This document shows, piece after piece, positions 39,274 through 49,239 of a DNA stretch of 64,000 nt. Below the pieces are notes generated by a model. The model was not told where the DNA came from, ran no database searches, and saw only the letters and a program-made list of their open reading frames with translations. The stretch lies in contig JAMPIV010004905.1 in the NCBI GenBank assembly GCA_024509875.1, positions 661,501-725,500 of the forward strand, read 5' to 3'. Numbering within the stretch: the stretch's first letter is position 1; each line of letters opens with the position of its first letter. Origin of the DNA: Oreohelix idahoensis. Taxonomy: Eukaryota > Mollusca > Gastropoda > Stylommatophora > Oreohelicidae. A program made the position numbers and the translations under genes.

Positions 39274-40375
39274 TCTCTCGTTCACGTCGTAAGAGTAATA
39301 TGACGTTTATGCATGGGACTGGCAACTTTATCATGCACTATAATGTACTACAATAACTATCACCCCAGGAGCACATTCATGCTGTAGTGTAAACTTGCTA
39401 TAAGGACCTGCTGCAACTTTGGCTCTGTGTTACTAAGTGAGCGAAAATGGAAATTGTGATTATACTGAGAATATAATTTTATGTCGGATTCCTGTCCAAT
39501 TTAAGCTGGTAAAAACAGATTAGTCAAACTTTCCTCTTATCTCGATAGATTTCCCCAAGATATTTATCATGCTAATGTGTGAACCAGAAACTGTGGCGCC
39601 ATCTGCAGAATCATCATTTTCATTTTCGATTTCATTCCTTATGGGGCATAGAACCATCACTCCAGCTGATCACCTTATGGAGCATAGAACCATCACTCCA
39701 GCTGATCACCTTACTTGAATCCTGCACGAAACATGCACATACTCTTGCAGCAGTGTTTCTGTGGCAATTTGTTTCACATTTTCCCAACCTCACATTAGTC
39801 TTATACGACATACTTGAGGAAGCAGTAATCCCATTCTTTCTTTGTCACATCAGAGATCTCGGTGAGCCACGTGCGGTAATTTCTAAACTTGTGACTAGTA
39901 AATTTTCAAATATCTCTAACGTCGATATTTTTTGTTCTCATTGGGGAACACAGTTTTTGAGACCAATATGGGAAGACTGGCCATTCAGAATTCCTGTATC
40001 CTATGAGCCTGTAATCTCATAAAAGCAGGAGGGAGAGACTTTTTATTATTTCAACGGACTATTCCAACATTTGAATAATGCTACTGTAGCCAGCAACTTG
40101 AGCTGTTAGCAGAACAGGGACTAGTAAATATTCAACCGTTTAGGAACATTTTCTCGGTTTTCGCAGAAAAACACACCGTGAACTCTTTGCGAGTCGGAAT
40201 GAAATAACAATAGCCTAGCTATTTGATATGTTTCGACGCGGTATGATCGCCTTGAGTTCCCCCTGTCACCTCGGTCGCGATCTCTGATTGCAATTTACTC
40301 TTGCTCAGGTGAGATACTGATAAACATGTAATAATAGTGTCGCTATTTTTACGATTTGGACCAGGAAGCTCGGGG
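39274..40375. other. Unassigned part of the TIR insertion
   Basis: Contains a direct duplication (CATAGAACCATCACTCCAGC followed by TGATCACCTTA at about 39647 and 39681). A 147-codon plus-strand frame (39579-40022) spans it and resembles no protein I know. Confidence 0.4.
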
Positions 40376-40384
40376 ACTAGGTAT

Positions 40385-41267
40385 CATCATCATCATCTCA
40401 ACCCATAACCCGTCATGGGTCGTAGGGGTGCCATGGTGGAAGCATCAGCAGACAGGGTCCTCCACTGCTCTCTATTCTCAGCAATGCGTACAAGTGTGGA
40501 AAAACCGTGTCCTGCCCATTCTTTGATGTTATCAGCCCAGGATTTTCTTTGCCTTCCTCTTCTCCGTTTACCTTCGACTGTTCCCTGGAGGATCGTTTTC
40601 GAAAAGGAGTCATGACGAGTTACATGCCCAAACCAGGCAAGCTTTTGACGTTTCACTATTGACAAAAGTGGTTCTTGGTGGCCTGCTTAGGTGTTTATCT
40701 TCTCTCTAACATAAACATTTGTTTTGTGCTCTTTATAGCAAATGCGCAAAATTCTTCTATAACATTTATGCTCGAAAGCCTGAATCCTTCGCTCCGTATC
40801 TGCAGTGAGTGTCCAGCCCTCACACCCATACAAGAGAATAGATAATATAAGTGATTTGTATAATTTGATCTTCACAGGAAAACTACTTTTCCAGATCACA
40901 TTCAACCTTGTCATGGCAGCTGAGGCCATCTCAAGTCTTGTCTTAATTTCCTTACTTGATCTTCCATCACAACATATAGTGGACCCGAGATATTTAAAGG
41001 TGTTAACTTCTTCTAACGTTTGCCCATTTAACGTAATGTTGGTCGGAACATGTTTCTTATGGCTATTCACCAATATCTTGCTTTTTTCTATATTAATTTC
41101 CATCCCATACGTTCTTGTTACTTTCTCCAGTCTAGAAGTAAGGTCTTGAAATTCTGATTCTGTTCCAGCTATCAGATCAATATCATCAGCAAATCGTAGA
41201 TTACACAGAGGTCGGCCTCCAATCGATATGGTTGATTTATAATCGTAGAGAGCCTCCAGCATAATAT
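40385..41267 (-). pseudogene. 5'-truncated LINE, RT C-terminal part, with target duplication
   Basis: Minus strand: LRFADDIDLIAGTESEF (RT FADD box), INIEKSKILVNSHKK, FKYLGSTICCDGRSSKEI, LLYGCEGWTLTADTERRIQA and AWFGHVTRHD. An in-frame TAA at 40687-40689 interrupts it. It ends in a (GAT)n tail and is flanked by ACTAGGTAT at 40376-40384 and 41268-41276. It entered by target-primed insertion and was truncated at its 5' end. Confidence 0.9.
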
Positions 41268-41362
41268 ACTAGGTATAAGTGAAAGTTTTGCTGCGGGCTC
41301 AAAGGGTTAAGCACTCTTGTTCTTGACTGTCTTTCAAAACACGTCACTCTCATTTCAGGCAG

Positions 41363-42046
41363 CGTGACCCACAGATGCAGCAATAGAGAATGCAGTCAAC
41401 GACCCATAGCTTGATTGCTTGCATCAGGATAATCAGCGAACCAGAGCTGACCAAGACCCTACTCCACCTGCACGTGGTAGTCCTGGAAACATGCTGCATC
41501 ACTGCAGTGTGGATTTTTTTTTTTTTTTTTTCGTACGCCCGCTAATACTCGAGGCGAAATCTCAGGTTATTATTTTTTAATGTCTAACCTGACATTGATT
41601 TTACGTGAGTATCCCTTTATTTCTTGTACAGAGACAGGTGTCCCTCGCCATTCAGGCAAATACTCGCCGATTTCGGAGGTACCCATTGCAGCTGGGTCGG
41701 CTCAGGAGCCGCCAGTCCTTGGTCGACGACACTTCTTCAAATGTCATCGCCAGGTCTCGAGTTAATCCAGTCCAAATCCCGGTCGACGAAAAATCCTCAA
41801 ATGCCGTCGCCCGGGTTTGATCCTGTATCACCCGGTCGCCAGAGCGGTGTTGTAACCACTACGCTAGCGCGGCTCCCTGCAGTGTGGATGACAGAGTAGG
41901 GATCAAAGAGGAAAGGCAAACTTGGTCCCAAAGATTGCGGTGCTGAAGTCGGATGTGTCGGCCGAAAGGCGCAGATATCTCAGCTCCGGTGTAAACAGTT
42001 ACAACAAAAGCAACGTCCTTTTCAGGACGAACGAGGAAGAAGAAGA
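41363..42046 (+). mobile_element. LINE 3' fragment with (GAA)n tail and 11-bp target duplication
   Basis: ATTTCAGGCAG lies at 41352-41362 and 42047-42057. The insert ends AACGAGGAAGAAGAAGA. The start reads as the end of a LINE protein. A SINE is inserted within it at 41515-41876. Confidence 0.75.
41515..41876 (-). mobile_element. Complete tRNA-derived SINE with 13-bp target duplication
   Basis: Minus strand: begins at 41876 with GGAGCCGCGCTAGCGTAGTG (A-box-like TAGCGTAGTGG), then GGATCAAACCC (B-box-like) about 45 bases on, the body with CGACCCAGCTGCAATGGGTA, and a poly(A) tail (T-run 41515-41531). CTGCAGTGTGGAT flanks it at 41502-41514 and 41877-41889. Confidence 0.9.
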
Positions 42047-42109
42047 ATTTCAGGCAGCCACGTGACCTCTTGTGCTTAGCTCAACAGTGTAGTGACCCAG
42101 TCACGTATC

Positions 42110-42420
42110 AAGTCCGTGTGTCACGGAACTGCTTCCCCTGCTGTGCAGTAGTGGTCCTACAGTTTCCAAAACTCAAGAGTATCTAATATAGGTCTTTAAA
42201 GGTGTCTACCTTCACACAAGATTGCTTTTGGCAGAGTTGTAGATAGGACAATAATGAGGCTTCTATCTCAAGGGAGTGTTCATAATATTTTTCAGAAGTC
42301 AAGAACAATGCTGCATTGACAGGGCAATTGTTAACTTATTATATCTGATCCGCTGCCTTTTTGTTAAGATGTATGTAATGATTAATTTCACCTCGTTTAA
42401 GCTCCCACCTCTGATTTACT
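42110..42420. repeat. Dispersed repeat A, copy 3
   Basis: GCAGTAGTGGTCCTACAG, CACACAAGATTGCTTTTG and GAAGTCAAGAACAATGCT match 10860-11020. Confidence 0.6.
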
Positions 42421-42479
42421 CGGTGGAATTATTACTATTTGTCATCTTCATCACCATTGGTTTTCTCTTCTGTGCTAGT

Positions 42480-43838
42480 GGATATCATTTCTGATGCTTT
42501 ACCTTGCTCACCATCAAGGAGTTATGAGAAATATTCTTTCCATTAATTCTTTTGGGGCATTAATCGATTTGCCTTGCCTGTCCTTTATAAATTTGAGAGG
42601 GCAATGCTTTTCCTTCCTCGTGTTCTTTATAGTCTTACAGAACAATTTCTGGTTTTCTTGCGCATCTTTGTCTAGCTTTTCTCAAATTTCTTCTCAATAC
42701 TTTAGTTTTGCAGCTAGCACCTTGTATTTTGCTTCTGTTCTGAGTGTCACATATGCTCTATATTTCTCTATTTGTCCTGCTGTGTTTTAGCTCCTAAGTA
42801 TTGTTTCCATGCCATTTTCTTCTATCTTATTTTCTCTTCGACTTCCACTGTGCACCCAGCTGTCCTCTTGCTCTTGTTCTCGAGTCGAATTTCACCACAT
42901 GTTTCTGCAGCTTCTGTCTTTATGATGTGCTGGAATGTAAGCCATAGGGTTTCCAATTCATGAGGTTGTTCTTCTGTGTTTCTCACCGCTGTAGCAATAA
43001 GCCCCTGATATCTGGTCCTAATTTCTGGCTCTCTCAGCTTTTATGTCTTAATGCTCATTTCTCCCTGTCGTTTACATTGTTTCTTGCATGGTGTTGGGCA
43101 GTTCCTAGGCTGTGCAACTTTCAGTTGTTCTTTTGATTGTAATCAGGTAGTGATCATTTTCAATCTCTGGCCCCCTCCATACTCTAGCATCCTGGACATA
43201 TTTGAATGAGCTCCGCATGACTATGGCATATTTGATCACTAACTTCTCATTCTTTGTTGGTTCACATCTAGTGTATGCATGTATGCGTTTATGGGAGAAC
43301 TTTGTGTTTGTGATGATCAGATTATGCTCACTGCATAATCTAAGGAGTCGCTTTCCATTGTCATTGACAGTATATTCTTCATATCTTCCGATTACTCCAC
43401 CCCATCTAGCATGGTCATTTCTAACTCTGGCATTGAAATCACAGAGCAAGATAATTTCATCTAGTCACTCATCCAATGTCTTTTGAAGCAGCTCGAAGAA
43501 TTACTCCTTGACCTCTACTTTCTCGTCTTCATTTGGCCATTACACTATGACCAGGTTGACTATAGTTTCTCAGTCTTTTAGTTGTACAATAATGATACAC
43601 TCCGAGACAAATTTCCATCCATTGATACTTTCTTTTTTGTTTTTGGCCACAATGCAACCCACGCCCCCTTTAGCTCTTTCAGACGTGGGTACGCCACAGT
43701 AGAGCAGTAAAAAGCCATCGAGATCCATGACTCCTTGTCCCTTTGTCTTCGTTTCCGTTATAGCTAGGATTTCTAGTTTTGCTTTCCCCATCTCTTCCAC
43801 CAGCTCCTTTTCTTTCACATTTATACTTCCTGTGTTCT
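42480..43838 (-). pseudogene. LINE endonuclease and linker, minus copy
   Basis: Minus strand from 43818: ELVEEMGKAKLEILAITETK, GVGCIVAKNKKESINGWKF and CDFNARVRNDHARWGGVIGR (APE-type endonuclease GDFN motif with G to C change). NDNGKRLLRLCSEHNLIITN and a basic linker follow. Several stops and frameshifts occur. It shares family with the plus copy that starts four bases away. Confidence 0.85.
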
Positions 43839-43905
43839 GAAATAGCTAAAGGAGACGTGGGTTGCATTGTGGCCAAAAACCAAAAAAAATAGTCTCAAGG
43901 GATGG

Positions 43906-44943
43906 AAATTAGGGATAGGAATTTTAGGGATATTCTTGTACACAGTCGCTTAAGACATACTAGCCCTTCATACTTTGGTACTAAATTGTGCCAACGCCGT
44001 ATATGTAAGAGATGTCCGTTTGTACTCCAAACTCAGACAGGCACATTTCCGAAAGAAAAATTTATCTTTAGAGAGTCTTTCACGTGCGAATCCAGAAACC
44101 TTATTTATGCTATCATCTGCAAGATGGCCTTACCTATATTGGTCAAAGTGGCAGGCGTTTGGCAGACAGGTTTCGTGACCACTTGAATGACATCTGTCAT
44201 GGCAAACATTTACCGGCGGCCTTTCAGTTTGATAGGCCTGACCATTCTGGTAATTCCGATATTCATGTTACTGCCCTCCTTTCATGTGTTGGTGATGACA
44301 AGACTCGCTTTTCGTTGGAGAATCGTCTTATTTTTCAAACGGGCATTTTAGCTCCTGATGGCTGGAATATCCAACATCATTTTTGCATAAATTCTCGTAG
44401 CTTTTCTCTTTTTTTATTCTTTATTTGTTGTCTTTTAGATCTATCTTCTTATGTCTTTTTTTTTTGGTTCGTTTAGTATCCTTTTATATCTTTTGTTTTA
44501 TCGCTATCATACGTCACATCCTTTAGATTTCTGTGACGGAACACTACGGCTTTCTTTCACAGCATCTTCGGATCGAGCTCAGTGAATGTTAACTTATTCA
44601 ACAGTTTTGTTAATTCTACTTTTTTCGTTTCATTGATTATTTACTTTCTTGTTTCGGTATTTCTTTTAGATTTTACGATTTTCTTGTATTATTATTGTTT
44701 TTTTTTCTCTCATCACTGTTGTTGTTTAAGTTTTCCATCTGCTTGTATCGCCCATTTGTTGTTTATTTCTCATCAACGTATGTTTTTGTAGTACCTATAT
44801 GTAATTCTTGTCTTTGTCACCTGTTTGTGGCTGAGGAAGGGTAAAACCCAAAACGTCCCTTGTTTCATGTGAACCGTTATTTGTAGAACTGATTTAATTA
44901 CTGTTTAATTGGTTAATATACTTATATTCCTTACCAGTTTCAC
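43906..44943 (+). pseudogene. Penelope-like element 3' part with GIY-YIG endonuclease
   Basis: The segment CKRCPFVLQTQTGTFP, then ESRNLIYAIIC, and after a frameshift near 44125 GLTYIGQSGRRLADRFRDH, is the Cys-containing linker and GIY-YIG nuclease that end Penelope-like proteins. SLENRLIFQTGILAPDGWN follows. No RT is present. The non-coding part contains GGCTGAGGAAGGGTAAAACC at 44830, a motif of the terminal repeats of these elements. It lies inside the LINE endonuclease gene. Confidence 0.85.
44831..44856 (+). ncRNA. Degenerate hammerhead-ribozyme-like motif
   Basis: CTGAGGA fits the CUGANGA core, AGGGT-AAA-ACCC forms stem II, and AAAAC stands where GAAAC is expected, so one core G is changed. 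Penelope-like elements are known to carry hammerheads in their terminal repeats. This copy is probably inactive. Confidence 0.45.
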
Positions 44944-46908
44944 AGCAGCCCCTTAATCTAAAAGGAGAAACCATAGTCAACCTGGTCATAGTGTATGGGC
45001 CAAATGTGGATGAGAGAGCAGAGGTAAAGAAGGAATTCTTCGAGATGCTTCAAATGACAGTGGATGACTGCCTAGATGAAGTTATCATGCTCGGAGATTT
45101 CAATGCCACAGTTGGAAATGACCATGCTAGATGGGGTGCAGTAATCGAAAGATATGGAGAAGATACTCTCAATGACAATGGAAAGCGACTCCTTACATTC
45201 TGCAGTGAGCAGAATCTGATCATTACAAACACAAAGTTCCCCCATAAGCGCATACGCTACATGTGAACCAACAAAAAATGAGAAGTTAGTGATCGACTAT
45301 GCCATAGTTAGGAGGAGCTCATTCAAATATGTCCGGGATTACAGAGTCTGGAGGGGGCCAGAGATTGGAAGTGATAACTACCTGCTTACAATAAAAAAAA
45401 AAAACTGAAAGAGTTGCTCAGCCTAGGAACTACCCAACATCATGCAAGAAACAAAATAAACGAACGGGAGAAATGAGTATTAAGACCTACAAGTTGAGAG
45501 AGCCAGATATTAAGACCAGATATCAGGGGCTTATTGCTGCAGCGATGAGAAACACAGAAGAACAGCTTGATGACTTAGAAATCCTGTGGCTTAAACTCAA
45601 GGACATCATAAAGACAGCTGCTGCAGAAGCATGTGGTGAAGTCCGACTTGGGAACAAGAGAAAGAGAACACCTTTGTGGACAGAGGAAGTCAAAGAGAAA
45701 ATAAGAGAGAAGAAAATGGCATGGAAACAATACTTAGGAACTAAAAAAAACAGCAGGACAAATAGAGAAGCAAAAAAAAAACAAAACAAAAAAACAAGGT
45801 GCTAGCTACAAAACTAAAGTATTGGGAAGAAATTGGTGAAAAGCTAGAAAAAGATGCCCAAGAAAAGCAGAAATTGTTCTGTAAGACTCTATAGAACACG
45901 AGGAAGGAAAAAAAACAACGCCCTCTCAAATTTTTAAAGGACAGCAAACTATAAGGCAGAAGAGTTCAGGACCACCACTGACGTAAGACAGGGTGATATC
46001 TTGTCACCTTATCTTTTCATACTCCTCATGGACGATGTCATCAAGGCATGTAAGGAGAGAACAAGTAAGTATTCAGTGGGGTACTGGAAGATGAGACATG
46101 TCTGTATTTCAGAGCTGGCATTTGCTGATGATGTTGTCTTGATTGCTAAATAAGAGGAACATCTCCAATCCAACCTGCAAGTCTGGAAGGAAGAGTTGGA
46201 GAAGAGAGGATGGTCATAAGCAGCTGTAAAACAAAATCCATGGTGATATCACGAGAATAAAAAGTGCATCAGATTAAGCTGGGAGAACAGGTCCTGGAGC
46301 AGGTCGACCACTTTAAATATCCCGGAGCTATTATGGACGGAAAGGAAGGCATCAGAGAAGAGTTGGCCACTCGAAAAGCATCAAGTGGGAGACTTTTTCA
46401 GGCCGTAAATCGAGGATTCCTTACCAAGAGAGAGTTTGGTAAGAAAACAAAGATGGCTGTATACCGCTCCACATATGTCCCAGTCTTGACATATGGATGT
46501 GAGTCATGGGCAATGACCACAACCTACGAAAGCCAAGCCACATCCAATCCTCAGAAATGAGGTATCTGAGAAAGGTGGTTGAAGTAACAAGAAGAGACAT
46601 GGTCCGCAACCAGACGATACGTCAAGGCCTAAAATGCCACCCACCAAGTAGAACAGTCCCAACTAAGATGGTTTGGCCATTTCTGCAGAATGGGAGAAGA
46701 TCGGCAACCATGACAAGCATGGGAAACAAAGAGCCAGGGATCCAGACCCCCAGAGTCCACTGGGAGGACAACATTAGACAATCTTTGAAGGACCGAGGAC
46801 TAGAATGGAACCAGGCCAGGAGGAAGACAGCCGATAGGATAGTCTGACGCTCTTTCTTCCAAATCTTTACACCTCACGTTAGAAAGGGAACGACTAAGTA
46901 AGTAAGGG

Positions 46909-47143
46909 AGAAGGTTTCCGTTACCAAAGTACACACTAGGGGTAGTCAAACAACACATAGCAAGATAACTTCATTGAGCGGACAACAATTTCCTTAAAAA
47001 TTAACGATGTACTGTTTATTTTCACTTGGCACAAACCAGCATGACATAGAATATAAGCCTAATGGCAAATGAAGTAATAGGCAGTCTTCCTAATGTTCAC
47101 TATGGACACGCTATCCTGGCATTCTCACAATTTATATTATATA
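46909..47143. other. Unassigned, no gene seen
   Basis: AT-rich spacer between the LINE tail and the Tc1 element. No recognisable feature. Confidence 0.5.
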
Positions 47144-48670
47144 CTGAAGCACATTAAAAACGCACCACCTGTATAATCCACGAACAGAGTGTTAAATGTA
47201 AACACTTATGTTTACAAGTTTACATATTTGGAATCTTTATTAATTTTCCTATGAATCCATGCTGGTCATTAATTTGTACATTTGATTGTTATTAAATTCA
47301 TTGCATTCTGTACAGGCTAGGGAGAAAACCAAAAATGCAACCAATAAAAAAATTATATTCACACTATCCTCAGTATCTGGTATGTCCACCGTGTGCTTGC
47401 AAACAAGATTGGCAGCGGCTCGGCATGGAACACACAAGTCTCTGAAGGAAATTCCGGGGAATCAAGTCCCGTTTAAGTGTAAGAGCAGCTTCGAGCTGTT
47501 GCAGATTAACTGGAGAACCTTGTCTGTCCAAGCTCGTCCTACAGATGTTCTATAGGGAACATGTCTGGTGATAGGGCAGGCCTATCAATCGTCACAATGT
47601 TCTGCTGCTGTAGATATTGCTGCGTTATGCATGCGGTGTGCGCACGTGCGTTATCCTGCTGGAGAAGCTGCAAGTCATGATAATTTGTGAACGCAGGAGC
47701 TACCAATGCATCCAGAACCTCATCTCGATATGTTACAGCACTTACATTTCCACGGAAGACGTGAAGAGGCAGGCGATGGTGAAAACTGAATCCTCCCCAA
47801 ATGTGAATACTGCCACCTCCAAATCGGTTGTGCTGACGAACACTGTAATCTGCAAAGCGCTCTCCACACCGTCGCCAAACCCGCATACGTCCATCAGCAA
47901 AGGATACGTTGAATCTGCTCTCGTCTGTGAATAGGACAGCATTACACTGCAGTCTAGTCCATCTGACATGTTGCTCTGCCCATTGCAGGCGCTGCTGACG
48001 ATGTATGCAAGTCAAATTTGGCAAAACATAAGGTCGTCTTGCAGTAAGGCCGGTATCTCTGAGTCGTCGTATGACTGTCTTTCGAGAGACTTGCCCACGT
48101 CTAACCACTATTGCTCTTGCTGTTTGACTTGCCGGGAGAGAACGATTCCTTAGGTGACTCAGCACAATATGACGATCTTGCGCAGGGGTTGTAACTCGTG
48201 GTTGGCCACTCCGAAGTTTCTTCCGGGCACTGCCAGTGGTTCCGTAATGTTCATTGAGACGTACAATAGTGCTGTGGTGGAAATTCATCCTTCTGGCAAT
48301 GGCCCGTGCGCTCATTCCGGTCTCCAATATATCAATGGCTCGTTGGCGGTCGTTTTCAGATAGTCGTGGCATTTCAAGCACATGTACTAGGTGTTTTGTC
48401 TGAACGGCCTATTTATACCGAGTATACTGCCACAACGCGTACACATTTTCAGGGTCATAGCTGTTGGGAATCGTGTTACACGTGTAACTTTCATAGTTTT
48501 CATCTAGTCTGTACACAAACCCGTGGGTTGAATGATGCACTTTCCATTCCAGCAGCCGTTCGCTCTCTACCTCATGACAAACACGTGGAAAATCCATTCC
48601 GACACTTTTTTTTAACATCTTCTCAGCATCAGTATATATATAATAGTGGTGCGTTTTTAATGTGCTTCAG
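47144..48670 (-). mobile_element. Complete Tc1-like transposon with inverted ends
   Basis: Ends 47144-47168 and 48646-48670 are 25-bp perfect inverted repeats (CTGAAGCACATTAAAAACGC and five more bases) flanked by TA. The 1527-bp length is usual for Tc1 elements. It carries one transposase gene. Confidence 0.9.
47539..48372 (-). pseudogene. Tc1 transposase, one nonsense mutation
   Basis: From ATG 48372-48370: MPRLSENDRQRAIDILETGM and ARRMNFHHSTIVRL form the first helix-turn-helix, and RQVSRKTVIRRL-type sequence the second. The catalytic residues are in VLFTDESRF, LQQDNARAHTA and PIEHL, with 34 residues between the second Asp and the Glu (DD34E). The codon two after the Glu is TAG (47539-47541) where the family usually has Trp, and the usual DELG follows it. 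The frame is otherwise open, so this is a recent single knock-out. Confidence 0.9.
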
Positions 48671-49239
48671 TATATATCTTCATTTAATACACATTGTAGT
48701 CATAATAATACTTCCTGAGATTCGAATAAACTAGGGACATCTCAACATAGTATCTTGATGCCCTAGTGATATTAAGATTAAAGAAATGAACACTATAGAC
48801 TGCAGGAGCTTTCACACATACGTCCGCTCACACTGAAACACAATCCTCATCTCTCTAGCAGAAGATCACCCCAATCTTCTGCTTCAAAAATTGGCATCTA
48901 CATCTACAGCATATCGGTATGACATCACTTCCTTTATTAGTCAGTAATTCCTCATAAAATTATCAGAAATGGAGCCCTGCCGAGCTGAGAAATAGGAAAT
49001 AATCCATAATCGTTATGAATTTTAATCATAACAGCAATATTTAATTGACTTTCATCTGTTAGAAGATTTACTGAAAAGGATTGAGTCAGAAAGACAACTC
49101 ATAATGAGTGAGCAAAAGCAAACAGATAAAAAACAACTAGAAGAAATGTTGAATGAAAAAAATGACAGATTGTCAAAAACTTATTCATTTTGTATCAAAC
49201 AACGTGTAAGCCTTTATGCTGAATGTTCAAAGTGAACTA
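48671..49239 (+). other. Unassigned, includes a short coiled-coil-like open stretch
   Basis: 49052-49235 reads on the plus strand LLEDLLKRIESERQLIMSEQ then KKQLEEMLNEKNDRL, a charged helix pattern that ends at a TGA. No start or partner domain was recognised. It may be a fragment of a retroelement ORF1 or Gag. Confidence 0.3.

Larger units (their letters stand above)
43842..46908 (+). pseudogene. LINE, plus copy, with a nested Penelope-like fragment
   Basis: Begins AKGDVGCIVAKNQKK, which matches the minus copy's GVGCIVAKNKKE. It is interrupted from about 43906 to 44943, then resumes with GETIVNLVIVYGPNVDER and MLGDFNATVGNDHARWGAVI. After a linker comes RT sequence (DVRQGDILSPYLFILLMDDV, ELAFADDVVLIAK followed by a stop), then FKYPGAIMDGKEGIREELAT and VLTYGCESWAMTT. 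The tail ACACCTCACGTTAGAAAGGG with GTAAGTAAG ends at 46908. An RT segment is deleted near 45950. Confidence 0.85.

Noticed and set aside
39579..40022. 147-codon plus-strand frame in the TIR insertion
   Set aside because: Contains a recent DNA duplication in frame and no recognisable domain; kept only as unassigned sequence.
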